Shown here: positions 18,626 to 27,330 of the stretch, piece by piece
Layout: each line of letters starts with the position of its first letter
Position numbering within the stretch: the stretch's first letter is position 1
NCBI GenBank assembly: GCA_016707605.1
Contig: JADJHJ010000009.1
Coordinates: 252,584 to 316,583, forward strand
Length of the DNA stretch: 64,000 nt
Source: Candidatus Promineofilum glycogenicum
Lineage (GTDB): Bacteria; Chloroflexota; Anaerolineae; Promineifilales; Promineifilaceae
Reading direction: 5' to 3'
Position numbers and translations under genes: made by a program
Notes under the pieces: model-generated
The model's input: the letters and a program-made list of their open reading frames with translations, nothing else
What the model was told of the DNA's origin: nothing
The model's database searches: none

Positions 18626-19891
18626 ATGGACGAACAGCTCATGGCGCGGTTGCGCCGGCTCGGCGTGGTGAAGGGGGCCAGGGAGTTACGGCTGCCCACG
18701 GCCGCGCCGGAGTCCGGCCGCCGGCCCGGACGCGCCCCGCTGTCGCTGGAGCAACTGCTGCCCGGCGGGCGCGTCGTCGAGACGGCCGACGGCGGCTGCT
18801 TCGTCATCGACCGCGTCTATGCCCTCGACCACCGCCACGGCGGCGACGCGCTGGCCGACCTGCTGGGCAGCCGCCCGGCGGCCGGCACGGCTTACGTGCG
18901 CGAGCCGCGGCTGGATGGCCTCGACTTCCGCGACTTCCTCTTCCTGGACACGGAGACGACCGGCCTGGCCGGGGCGGGCACGCTGGCCTTCATGGTCGGC
19001 GTGGCCTACTTCGAGCCGCGGGTTGGCGGGGACGACGTCTTCGTCGTCCGCCAATACTTCCTGCGCGACCACGGCGACGAGCGGGCCATGCTGCGCCAGT
19101 TGGACGAACTGCTGGCGGGGCGGGCGGGGCTGATCACCTTCAACGGCCGCTCCTTCGACGTGCCCCTGCTGGACAACCGCTACCTGATGAACCGCCTGCC
19201 CAGCCGCCTGCCCGACCTGCCCCACATCGACCTGCTGCCGCCGGCGCGCCGCCTCTTCCGCGCCCGGCTCGGCTCGTGCGCCCTGGGCGCGCTGGAGCGC
19301 AGTCTGCTGGGCCTGCAACGGACGCACGACGACGTGCCCGGCGCGCTCATCCCGGCCCTCTACTACCAGTATCTACGCACCGGCGATGTCGGTGAGTTGG
19401 CCGGGGTGTTCTACCACAACGAGATGGACATGCTGTCGATGGTCACGCTGGCGGCGCGCATCTTCCGGCAACTGGAGGCGTCCTGCTGCGACGACCCGCT
19501 GGACCAGATCAGCCTGGCCCGCTGGCAGGCCGACCTGGGGCTGGGCGAGCGGGCCGAAGCGACGTTGCGCCAGTCGCTCGACGGCGACCTGCCGTTCGAG
19601 ACCTACCACCAGGCGCTGCACCGGCTGGCCGCGCTGCTGAAGGCCGCCGGCCGGCGCGACGAGGCGGTGGTCGTCTGGCAGCAGATCGCCCACACCAGCA
19701 GCGACGACGTCAGCGCCCACGTGGAGTTGGCCAAGCATTACGAATGGGTGGAGCGGAACGCGGCCGAGGCGCTGGCCTGGACGGAGCGGGCGCTGGCGCT
19801 GGTGGGGCGGTGGACGGTGACGCCGAACGCGCGGCTGGCGCGGGCTGAACTGGCTCATCGGCGGGAGAGGTTGGTGCGGAAGCAAGGGTAG
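18626..19891 (+). CDS. RNase H-fold (YprB-like) nuclease with TPR tail
   Basis: A 421-residue predicted 3'-5' exonuclease. After a ~110-residue lead, residues ~110-290 form a DEDD/RNase_H_2 domain of the YprB type. The acidic residues are visible in FLDTETTGLAG (D, E), TFNGRSFDVPLLDNRY (D) and YHNEMDMLSMV (D). Residues ~300-415 contain TPR-like helical repeats. I chose ATG 18626 over the upstream frame from 18491, which only translates the repeat. TAGAAT sits seven bases before this ATG, so the transcript may be leaderless. It is divergent from the STAND-winged-helix gene. Substrate and role are unknown; DNA or RNA 3' ends are plausible. Confidence 0.82.
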   Translation: MDEQLMARLRRLGVVKGARELRLPTAAPESGRRPGRAPLSLEQLLPGGRVVETADGGCFVIDRVYALDHRHGGDALADLLGSRPAAGTAYVREPRLDGLDFRDFLFLDTETTGLAGAGTLAFMVGVAYFEPRVGGDDVFVVRQYFLRDHGDERAMLRQLDELLAGRAGLITFNGRSFDVPLLDNRYLMNRLPSRLPDLPHIDLLPPARRLFRARLGSCALGALERSLLGLQRTHDDVPGALIPALYYQYLRTGDVGELAGVFYHNEMDMLSMVTLAARIFRQLEASCCDDPLDQISLARWQADLGLGERAEATLRQSLDGDLPFETYHQALHRLAALLKAAGRRDEAVVVWQQIAHTSSDDVSAHVELAKHYEWVERNAAEALAWTERALALVGRWTVTPNARLARAELAHRRERLVRKQG

Positions 19892-19892
19892 T

Positions 19893-21080
19893 CTACCCCA
19901 CCCCCATCACCGTATCCAGGTCCTTATCCCCCCGCCCACTCAAATTGACCACCAAAATCTGATCCGGCCGCATGGTTGGCGCGCGCTTCAGCGCTTCGGC
20001 CACGGCGTGGGCCGACTCCAGGGCGGGGATGATGCCCTCGGTGCGCGATAGTTCGTGGAAGGCGGCCAGGGCTTCGTCGTCGGTGGCGTAGGTGTAGTAG
20101 GCCCGCTCCTGGTCGCGCAGCCAGGCGTGCTCCGGGCCGACGCTGGGGTAGTCCAGCCCGGCGCTGATGCTGTGGGTGTCGCTGATCTGGCCGTCGGCCG
20201 TCTGCATGACGTAGCTCTTCGTGCCGTGCAGCACGCCGATGCGGGAAACGGTCGGGTCGGCAAAGCGCGCCGCGTGGCGCTGGCCGATACCCTCGCCGCC
20301 CGCCTCGACGCCGATCAGGTCTACGCTCTCGTCATCGCGAAAGGCGTGGAAGATGCCCATGGCGTTGCTGCCGCCGCCGACGCAGGCCACGATGGCGTCG
20401 GGCAGCCGGCCGCACGTCGCCAGCACCTGTTCGCGCGCCTCGCGGCCGATGACGCTCTGGAAGTCGCGCACCATCTGCGGGTAGGGGTGGGGGCCGAGGA
20501 CGGAGCCGAGCAGGTAGTGGGTCGTGCCGACGTTGGTCACCCAGTCGCGGATGGCCTCGTTGATGGCGTCCTTCAGCGTGCGGCTGCCGGAACTGACCGG
20601 GCGCACCTCCGCCCCCAGCAGCTTCATGCGGTAGACGTTGGGCTGCTGGCGGGCGATGTCGACCTCGCCCATGTAGACGATGCCCTCCAGCCCCAGCAGG
20701 GCGCAGGCGGTGGCCGTGGCCACGCCGTGCTGCCCCGCGCCCGTCTCGGCCACGACGCGCTGCTTGCCCATGCGCTTGACCAGGAGCGCCTGGCCCAGGG
20801 CGTTGTTGATCTTGTGCGCCCCGGTGTGGTTGAGGTCTTCGCGCTTGAGGTAGATCTGCGCCCCGCCTAGGCGCTCCGACAGGCGCTTGGCGTGGGTCAG
20901 CGGCGAGGGGCGGCCGACGTAGCTGCTGAGCAGCCCCTCGAACTCGGCCACGAAGGCCGGGTCGTGGCGCGCCTCGTCGTAGGCGGCGATCAACTCTTCC
21001 AGGGCCGGCATCAGGGTCTCCGGCACAAACTGGCCGCCATAGGGGCCGAACTTGCCGCGCTCGTCAGGTAGCGATTGCAT
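19893..21080 (-). CDS. trpB: tryptophan synthase beta chain
   Basis: PLP enzyme that condenses indole with serine to form tryptophan. The 395 residues match TrpB type 1. The N-terminal GKFGPYGGQFVPETLMPAL is typical, the PLP lysine is K90 in NHTGAHKINNALGQ, the catalytic glutamate lies in ETGAGQHG and the phosphate loop is CVGGGSNAMG. The gene stands alone; no trpA, trpC or trpF is in the window. Its 3' end nearly abuts the convergent nuclease gene (one base apart). Upstream on the divergent side are single arms of two repeat families and trmFO. Confidence 0.96.
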   Translation of the reverse strand: MQSLPDERGKFGPYGGQFVPETLMPALEELIAAYDEARHDPAFVAEFEGLLSSYVGRPSPLTHAKRLSERLGGAQIYLKREDLNHTGAHKINNALGQALLVKRMGKQRVVAETGAGQHGVATATACALLGLEGIVYMGEVDIARQQPNVYRMKLLGAEVRPVSSGSRTLKDAINEAIRDWVTNVGTTHYLLGSVLGPHPYPQMVRDFQSVIGREAREQVLATCGRLPDAIVACVGGGSNAMGIFHAFRDDESVDLIGVEAGGEGIGQRHAARFADPTVSRIGVLHGTKSYVMQTADGQISDTHSISAGLDYPSVGPEHAWLRDQERAYYTYATDDEALAAFHELSRTEGIIPALESAHAVAEALKRAPTMRPDQILVVNLSGRGDKDLDTVMGVG

Positions 21081-21092
21081 GGCGGAAGTTAA

Positions 21093-21246
21093 CCACAGAT
21101 TTCACAGATTTCACAGATTTGAGAAGTCAAGGCAAAGTTCGCAAAGGCTAAGATCTTCTGGGCTTTGGGAACTTTGCGTCGCGTGAGCTTCTTCTTGCGC
21201 CTGCCCTTTGCGCCTTTGCGTTCTTGGCGTCTTGCGTGAGACTTCT
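21093..21246. repeat. single arms of two intergenic repeat families
   Basis: The trpB-trmFO gap holds one arm of the CACAGATT family (21093-21121) and then diverged CGCAAAG/TTTGCG arms (21124-21246, with AAGTTCGCAAAGG and CCTTTGCGTTCTTGGCG). The arms are only partly complementary. No gene is visible in the gap. Confidence 0.65.
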
Positions 21247-21268
21247 TAGCCTGTGGTAAACTTAACCC

Positions 21269-22639
21269 ATGAAGGAACTGACAGTCATCGGCGGCGGGCT
21301 GGCCGGGACGGAGGCGGCGTGGCAGGCGGCCGAGTTGGGCGTGCCCGTGCGCCTCTACGAGATGCGCCCCGGCACGCCGACCCCCGCCCACGACACCCCC
21401 TGGCTGGCCGAACTGGTGTGCAGCAACTCCCTCGGCTCCGACCTGCCCCACAAAGCGCCGGGGCTGCTGAAGGCGGAGTTGCGCGGGCTCGGCTCGCTCA
21501 TCCTCGACTGCGCGGCGCAGACGGCCGTGCCCGCCGGCTCGTCGCTGGCCGTCGACCGCGAGGCGTTCGCCCAACTGGTCACGGAGCGTATCGCCGCGCA
21601 CCCGCTCATCACCCTCGTCCACGAGGAAGTGACCGCCCTGCCCGACGGCCCGACCGTCGTCGCCACCGGGCCGCTGACCTCGCCGGCGCTGGCCGAGGTC
21701 ATCGCCGGGCTGAGCGGGCGCGACTACCTCTACTTCTACGACGCCGTCTCGCCCATCGTCCAGGCCGAGACGGTCGATATGGCCATCGCCTTCCGCCAGT
21801 CGCGCTACGACCGCGGCGAGCAGGAGGAGGGGGACTACATCAACTGCCCCATGACGCGCGAGGAGTACGAGGCGTTCACCGACGCGCTGCTGGCGGCCGA
21901 GACCATCGTCCTGAAGCAGTTCGAGCGCGAAGACCCCCACTTCTTCGAGGGCTGTATGCCGGTGGAGGCGCTGGCCCGGCGCGGGCGCGAGGCGCTGGCT
22001 TTTGGCCCGATGCGGCCGGTGGGGCTGATCGACCCGCGCACCGGACAGCGGCCCTACGCCGTCGTCCAATTGCGCCAGGACAACCTCATCGGCACGCTCT
22101 ACAACCTGGTCGGCTTCCAGACCAACCTGAAGTGGCCCGACCAGAAGCGCGTCCTGCGCCTCATCCCCGGCCTGGCCCAGGCCGAGTTCGTCCGCTACGG
22201 CATGATGCACCGCAACACCTACGTCAACGCCCCGGCCCTGCTCCAGCCGACGCTCCAGTATCGCAACCGCGCCGACCTGTTCTTCGCCGGGCAGATCGTC
22301 GGCGTGGAGGGGTACGTGGGCAACGCCGGCACGGGGCTGCTGGCCGGGGTCAACGCCGCCCGGCTACTGACCGGCGGCCACCCGCTCATCCTGCCGCCGG
22401 CGACGATGCTGGGCGCGCTGTGCCACTACGTCACCCACGCCGCAGCCAAGGAGTTCCAGCCGATGAAGGCCAACTTCGGCATCCTGCCGCCGCTGCCGCC
22501 GCGGCCGGGCAAGCAGGACAACGGCCGCCTCTACGCCGACCGCGCCCTGACCGCCCTGCGCCGCTTTGCGCGCGAGCACGGCCTGCGGTACGATCAAGAT
22601 AATGCTCACGCAAAGACGCAAAGTACGCCAAGCAGTTAG
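21269..22639 (+). CDS. trmFO: tRNA m5U54 methyltransferase TrmFO (folate/FAD-dependent)
   Basis: Methylates uridine 54 in the T-loop of tRNA using methylenetetrahydrofolate and FADH2. The Rossmann FAD motif VIGGGLAGTEAAWQAAE is at the N-terminus, followed by family motifs LVCSNSLGSDLPHKAPGLL, YFYDAVSPIV and the C-terminal GQIVGVEGYVGNAGTGLLAG. The length of 456 residues is slightly above the usual ~440, because the last ~13 residues (AHAKTQSTPSS) are encoded by the start of a CGCAAAG repeat. TAAACT lies six bases upstream of the ATG with no Shine-Dalgarno site, so it may be leaderless. Confidence 0.95.
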   Translation: MKELTVIGGGLAGTEAAWQAAELGVPVRLYEMRPGTPTPAHDTPWLAELVCSNSLGSDLPHKAPGLLKAELRGLGSLILDCAAQTAVPAGSSLAVDREAFAQLVTERIAAHPLITLVHEEVTALPDGPTVVATGPLTSPALAEVIAGLSGRDYLYFYDAVSPIVQAETVDMAIAFRQSRYDRGEQEEGDYINCPMTREEYEAFTDALLAAETIVLKQFEREDPHFFEGCMPVEALARRGREALAFGPMRPVGLIDPRTGQRPYAVVQLRQDNLIGTLYNLVGFQTNLKWPDQKRVLRLIPGLAQAEFVRYGMMHRNTYVNAPALLQPTLQYRNRADLFFAGQIVGVEGYVGNAGTGLLAGVNAARLLTGGHPLILPPATMLGALCHYVTHAAAKEFQPMKANFGILPPLPPRPGKQDNGRLYADRALTALRRFAREHGLRYDQDNAHAKTQSTPSS

Positions 22640-22669
22640 GCAGATTGCAAAGACGCGAAGAATATCTCA

Positions 22670-22735
22670 CGCAAAGACGCAAAGAACGCAAAGCTCAGAA
22701 ATCTTTCTGAGCTTTGCGTTCTTTGCGTCTTTGCG
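22670..22735. terminator. perfect 32-bp hairpin after trmFO
   Basis: Arms 22670-22701 and 22704-22735 are exact reverse complements with a 2-base loop; the arm begins CGCAAAGACGCAAAGAACGC. Part of the same family precedes it from 22603. It is likely to fold strongly in RNA or extrude as a cruciform. It separates trmFO from the muiA-like gene. Confidence 0.8.
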
Positions 22736-22767
22736 GGATCCCTTTGCGGACTCTTCTTGAGGCAGTC

Positions 22768-24390
22768 ATGGAAATACAAGTCGAGACCATCATCACCACC
22801 GTCGTCGTCTACCCCGACCGGGCGCGGGTGACGTGCCGCGGGCAAGCGGAGTTGACCGCGGGCCTGCACCAGCTCATCGTCGGCGAATTGCCGCTGGCCC
22901 TGGAGCCGGAGTCGGTGCGGGCCGGCGGCGCGGGCACGGCGCGGGTGCGCCTGCGCGGCGTCGACGTGCAGCGCCGCCACTACGCCCAGGCCCCGGCGGC
23001 CAACGTCACCGCTCTGGAGGAGCAGATCGAGCGCCTGCAAGACCAGCTACAGGCGTTGGTTGACCGGCAGGCGGTCAAGCAGGCGTCGATTGACCATCTG
23101 AACGGGCTGCGCCAGGCGACGACCGAGTACGCCTGGGGGCTGGCCCGCGGCCGCAGCACGGCCGAGAACCAGGCCGCGCTGATGCGCTTCTTTGAGGACG
23201 AAGACGCCCGGCTGCGCGTTGAACTGCGCTCGCTCGCCGGCGAGCAGCGCGATCTGCACGAAGAACTGGCTAAGCTTCAGGCCGAACTCGACCAACTGCG
23301 CTCTGCCCGACCGCGCCAGCGCTACGAGGCGCGACTGGAAGTCGAAGCGCTGTCGGCCGGGGAGTTCGCCGTCGAAGTGACCTACGTCGTCGGCCGCGCC
23401 GGCTGGCGACCGCTGTACGACGTGCGCCTGCTGGAGCCGCAACGGGACGGCGGGGCGACGGGCGTGGTGCTGACCGCCCTGGCCGAGATCACCCAGAACA
23501 CGGGCCAGGCGTGGTCGGGCGTGGGCCTGACCGTCTCCACCGCCCGCCCGGCGCTCAACCAGCGCGTGCCGGAGCTAAAGCCGTGGTACGTCGACGTGCC
23601 CCACCCGCCGCAGCCGCAACCGCTGCCGCGCGTCATGCACGCCCGGGCGATGGCCAAGGGGGCGGCGGCCGAGTCGGCCGAGATGTTCACCGCCGACGCG
23701 ATGCCGATGATGGCGATGGCTGCGCCGCCCATGGTCGAGGCTGAGGTCGAAATAGCCGAGGCGCAGGACAGCGGCACGGCCGTCTCCTTCGCCGTCTCCG
23801 GCAGCATCGACATCCCCGGCGACGGCACGCCGCACAAGACGACCATCGGCCGCCACGAACTGACGCCGCAACTCGACTTCCTGGCCGTGCCGCGCCACAC
23901 CGACGCCGTCTTCCGCCGCGCCAAGCTGACCAACGCCACCGGCGCGCCGCTGCTGCCCGGCCCGATCAACCTCTACGTCGGCGACGAGTACATCGGCCAG
24001 AACCGGCTGGAGTACACGCCCGGCGGGGCCGAGGTGGAGCTGGTGCTGGGCGTCGAGGAGCGCATCACCGTCAAGCGCGAACTGGTGCGGCGCGAGGTGG
24101 ACAAGCGCCTGCTGCGCGACGTGCGCCAGGTGGTCTACGGCTACGAGATCAAGCTGGAGAACCTGCTGGCCACGGCGGCGCGGGTGACGGTGCAGGACCA
24201 GTACCCCGTGTCGCGCCACGAGCAGATCAAGGTGCGCCTCGACCGCGTGGCCCCGGAGCCGGTGGAGCAGTCGGAGTTGCACCTGCTGAAGTGGCAACTC
24301 GACCTGGCCGCGGCCGAGAAGAAGACAATTCGCTACGAGTATCAGGTCGAGCACCCCCGCGCCCTGCAAGTCGTCGGCCTGCTCGACTGA
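22768..24390 (+). CDS. MuiA-like protein (DUF4139/DUF4140)
   Basis: A 540-residue protein of the family named after a mucoidy inhibitor A protein. The N-terminal DUF4140-like part (VVVYPDRARVTCRGQAEL) is followed by a coiled coil (residues ~85-200, LEEQIERLQDQLQALV and HEELAKLQAELDQL), then the DUF4139 beta region from VTYVVGRAGWRPLYDVRL. The C-terminal half carries YEIKLENLLATAARVTVQDQYP and KKTIRYEYQVEHP, typical of the family. No signal peptide is visible with this start. I chose ATG 22768 because the longer frame starts inside the hairpin repeat. Biochemical function is unknown. Confidence 0.87.
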   Translation: MEIQVETIITTVVVYPDRARVTCRGQAELTAGLHQLIVGELPLALEPESVRAGGAGTARVRLRGVDVQRRHYAQAPAANVTALEEQIERLQDQLQALVDRQAVKQASIDHLNGLRQATTEYAWGLARGRSTAENQAALMRFFEDEDARLRVELRSLAGEQRDLHEELAKLQAELDQLRSARPRQRYEARLEVEALSAGEFAVEVTYVVGRAGWRPLYDVRLLEPQRDGGATGVVLTALAEITQNTGQAWSGVGLTVSTARPALNQRVPELKPWYVDVPHPPQPQPLPRVMHARAMAKGAAAESAEMFTADAMPMMAMAAPPMVEAEVEIAEAQDSGTAVSFAVSGSIDIPGDGTPHKTTIGRHELTPQLDFLAVPRHTDAVFRRAKLTNATGAPLLPGPINLYVGDEYIGQNRLEYTPGGAEVELVLGVEERITVKRELVRREVDKRLLRDVRQVVYGYEIKLENLLATAARVTVQDQYPVSRHEQIKVRLDRVAPEPVEQSELHLLKWQLDLAAAEKKTIRYEYQVEHPRALQVVGLLD

Positions 24391-24396
24391 TCCGCT

Positions 24397-24515
24397 CCCC
24401 TCGCCCCCTGGGAGAGGGTTAGGGAGAGGGTCTTGTCCCCTCGCCCCCTGGGAGAGGGTTAGGGAGAGGGTCTTGTCCCCTCGCCCCTTGGGAGAGGGTT
24501 AGGGAGAGGGTTCTT
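24397..24515. repeat. three tandem 40-bp units (GGAGAGGGTTAGGGAGAGGG)
   Basis: The unit beginning TCGCCCC(C/T)TGGGAGAGGGTT recurs at 24401, 24441 and 24481, a 40-base period, with almost identical copies. Related sequence is found inside the ATP-grasp gene (30720-30915) and sucB (33700-33780). It lies between the muiA-like gene and hflX. Confidence 0.85.
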
Positions 24516-24554
24516 TTCCCTCTTCCCCATTCGACAGATACATATAGAGGGTCT

Positions 24555-25868
24555 ATGCCCACAGCAACCAGAATCCACGACACCGCCCCGCCCCGCGAAC
24601 GGGCCTTCATGGTCGGCACCGAGTTGACCGACAGCGATTCGCTTTTGACCGTCGAAGAGAGCCTCAACGAACTGGCCCGGCTGGCCGACACGGCCGGCAT
24701 CGCCGTCGTCGGCCAGACATCGCAGCGCTTCGACAAGCCCAATAGCGCCACCTTCATCGGTGGCGGCAAGGTCGAAGAGGTCAAACTGCTCATCGACGAG
24801 CTGGACGCCGACATGGTTATCTTCGACGATGAGCTACTGCCCCGCCACCAGCGCGAACTGGAGGAGGCGTTCGGCGAGGAGGTGAAGGTCATCGACCGCA
24901 CGGCGCTCATCCTCGACATCTTCGCCCAACACGCCCGGACGCGGGAGGGCAAGTTGCAGGTCGAACTGGCCCAACTGGAGTACCGGCTGCCGCGATTGAC
25001 GCGCATGTGGACCCACCTGGCGCGGCAGGCGGGCGGCCGGGCCGGCGGCGCGACGGGCGGCGTGGGCTTGCGCGGCCCCGGCGAGACGCAGTTGGAGACC
25101 GACCGGCGCGAGATCGGCCGCCGCATCAGCCTCATCCGCGAGGAGCTGGACTCGGTGCGCGCCCACCGCGAGCGCCACCGCTCCAAGCGCCAGCAGACGG
25201 AGTTGCAGGTCGTGGCCATCGTCGGCTATACCAACGCCGGCAAGTCGACGCTGCTCAACCGGCTGAGCGGGGCCGATATCTACGCCGCCGACCAGCTCTT
25301 TGCCACCCTCGACCCGACGACGCGCAAGGTCAACATGCCCGGCGGGCGCGAACTGCTCTTCACCGACACTGTCGGCTTCATCCAGAAGCTGCCGACGCAG
25401 ATCGTCGCCGCCTTCCGCGCCACGCTGGAGGAGATCGGCGAGGCCGACATCCTGCTCCACGTCGTGGACGTGACCCACCCCAATGTGCTGGAGCAGATGG
25501 AGGCGGTCGAAGACACGCTGGCCGAACTGGAGGTTGACCATCTGCCGATGGTTGTGGCTCTGAACAAGGCCGACGCCCTGCAAGATCGGTCGGTACTGGA
25601 CGATCTGCATCTGCCCGTTCCCGCGGCGGTCGTCTCCGCCCGCACCGGCAAGGGAATTGAGGAGCTATTGACGCTCATCGAGGCGACGATGGTCGGGCTG
25701 TTGCAGCCCGTCCGCGTCCACATCCCGTATGATCGCGGCGACCTGCTGTCGCTGTTCTACGAGCGCGGCCAGGTGGACGGCGAGCAGCACACCGACTCCG
25801 GCGTGACCCTCCACGGCCGTCTGCCCGCCCGGCTGCTGCCGACCTTTGAGCCGTATACCCACCACTGA
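24555..25868 (+). CDS. hflX: GTPase HflX
   Basis: Ribosome-associated GTPase that splits stalled or hibernating 70S ribosomes under stress. The 437 residues have the N-terminal glycine-rich region (PNSATFIGGGKVEEVK), the coiled linker with GLRGPGETQLETDRR, and the G domain with G1 GYTNAGKST (224-232), G3 DTVGFIQKLP and G4 NKAD. A C-terminal domain of ~60 residues follows. TATAGA and AGAGGG overlap just upstream of the ATG, so either a leaderless start or a Shine-Dalgarno start is possible. The M20 peptidase gene follows after 24 bases. Confidence 0.95.
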   Translation: MPTATRIHDTAPPRERAFMVGTELTDSDSLLTVEESLNELARLADTAGIAVVGQTSQRFDKPNSATFIGGGKVEEVKLLIDELDADMVIFDDELLPRHQRELEEAFGEEVKVIDRTALILDIFAQHARTREGKLQVELAQLEYRLPRLTRMWTHLARQAGGRAGGATGGVGLRGPGETQLETDRREIGRRISLIREELDSVRAHRERHRSKRQQTELQVVAIVGYTNAGKSTLLNRLSGADIYAADQLFATLDPTTRKVNMPGGRELLFTDTVGFIQKLPTQIVAAFRATLEEIGEADILLHVVDVTHPNVLEQMEAVEDTLAELEVDHLPMVVALNKADALQDRSVLDDLHLPVPAAVVSARTGKGIEELLTLIEATMVGLLQPVRVHIPYDRGDLLSLFYERGQVDGEQHTDSGVTLHGRLPARLLPTFEPYTHH

Positions 25869-25892
25869 GCCAATGACAATGAGCCACAGTTA

Positions 25893-27065
25893 ATGACCAA
25901 TATCACCGAATTAGCCCAACAACCGGCCGTCCGTGCCGCGCTGGCCGACTATCACGCGCGGCTGGACGACATCCTGGCCCAGATCGTCGCCATTCAGCAA
26001 GTGCCGGCGCCAACCTTCGACGAGGCACGCCGGGCGGAGTACATGGCCGCGCAGTTCCGCGCCGCGGGCGTGGCCGAAGTCAGTCGCGACGGTCTGCACA
26101 ACGTCTTCGCCCGGCTGCCGGGGCGCGACGCCAGCCGGCCGCCGCTGGTCGTCTCGGCCCATCTGGACACCGTCTTCCCGGAGGCGACCGACCTGACGAC
26201 GCGGCGCGACGGGGCGCGGCTCTATGGGCCGGGCATCGGCGACAACTCGACCGGGCTGGGCGGGCTGCTTGTCCTGGCTCAGACCCTGGTCAAGCGCCGG
26301 TTGCCCCATGCCGCCGACCTCTACATAGTGGCCAACGTCGGTGAGGAGGGGTTGGGCGACCTGCGCGGGATGCGCGCCGTCGTCGAGCGCTTCGGCGGGC
26401 GGGCGGTCTACGTCGTCGTCGAGGGCGGCCTCTTCGGCCAGTTGACCCATCAGGCCATCGGCGTGCGCCGCTACCGCGTCGAAGTGACCGCCCCCGGCGG
26501 CCACTCCTGGGGCGGCTTCGGCGCGGCCAGCGCCATTCACGTGCTGGGCCATCTGATAACCGCCATCGACGGCCTGGAAGTGCCGGCCACGCCCAAGACG
26601 ACCTACAACGTCGGCATCATCGAGGGCGGCACGTCGATCAACACCATCGCCAACGCCGCCCGGCTGTGGCTTGACCTGCGCTCGGAAGCGCCGGACGAGT
26701 TGGAGCGGCTGGTGGGCCAAGTGCAGGGCATCTTGCAGGCTATCAACGAGGAGCATGAGGCGGCCGACGACGGTGTGCGCCTCGTCGCTGAAGTGGTGGG
26801 CAACCGCCCGGCCGGGGCTGTCGCCCGCGACACGCCTATCGTCGTCCACGCCGACGCGGCGTTGCGGGCCGTCGGCTGCCCCGACGTGCACTACATCGTC
26901 AGCAGCACCGACGCCAACGTGCCCCTCAGCCGCGGCTATGAGGCCGTCTGCCTGGGCCTGACCCACTCCGGCAACTCCCACCGGCCGGACGAGTACATTG
27001 ACATAACGCACCTACCCGATGGGTTGGGGCAGTTGTTGCTGGTGGCGTTGGCCGCCGCCGGCTGA
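25893..27065 (+). CDS. M20-family metallopeptidase
   Basis: A 390-residue zinc peptidase or amidohydrolase of the M20/PepT-like family. Metal ligands and catalytic residues are visible in SAHLDTVFPEAT (H, D), GIGDNSTGLGG (D), NVGEEGLGDLRG (E-E) and the last histidine in THSGNSHRPDEYID. The dimerisation domain begins near GVRRYRVEVTAPGGHSWG. It probably trims peptides or hydrolyses N-acyl compounds; the exact substrate cannot be read. No signal peptide, so cytosolic. It follows hflX by 24 bases and may share its transcript. Confidence 0.88.
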   Translation: MTNITELAQQPAVRAALADYHARLDDILAQIVAIQQVPAPTFDEARRAEYMAAQFRAAGVAEVSRDGLHNVFARLPGRDASRPPLVVSAHLDTVFPEATDLTTRRDGARLYGPGIGDNSTGLGGLLVLAQTLVKRRLPHAADLYIVANVGEEGLGDLRGMRAVVERFGGRAVYVVVEGGLFGQLTHQAIGVRRYRVEVTAPGGHSWGGFGAASAIHVLGHLITAIDGLEVPATPKTTYNVGIIEGGTSINTIANAARLWLDLRSEAPDELERLVGQVQGILQAINEEHEAADDGVRLVAEVVGNRPAGAVARDTPIVVHADAALRAVGCPDVHYIVSSTDANVPLSRGYEAVCLGLTHSGNSHRPDEYIDITHLPDGLGQLLLVALAAAG

Positions 27066-27067
27066 CC

Positions 27068-27307
27068 GGTGCGTCGCACTTTCTTGAGTGCGACGCACCT
27101 TCCGGGAGGCAAGCGACGCGGAGATGTGCGACGCACGCAGACCGGTGCGACGCACCTTCCGGGAGGCAAGCGACGCAGCGACGTGCGACGCACTCAAGAA
27201 AGTGCGACGCACGCAGACCGGTGCGTCGCACTTTCCGAAGTGCGTCGCACCTTCCGCGAGGCAAGCGACGCAGCGACGTGCGACGCACTCAAGAAAGTGC
27301 GACGCAC
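27068..27307. repeat. GTGCGTCGCAC array
   Basis: A 240-base stretch built from forward and inverted copies of GGTGCGTCGCACTTTCTTGA / GTGCGACGCAC, interspersed with GGGAGGCAAGCGACGC units. Inverted copies at 27068-27099, 27183-27213 and 27279-27307 can pair in several ways. All six frames are partly open across it only because it lacks stops. A related array lies at 44468-44703. Confidence 0.85.
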
Positions 27308-27330
27308 GGAGGACATAAGAGGGGGCAAAC

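Noticed and set aside
24397..24515. CRISPR array
   Set aside because: The three 40-base units are contiguous and identical, with no spacers, no leader and no cas genes in the window.
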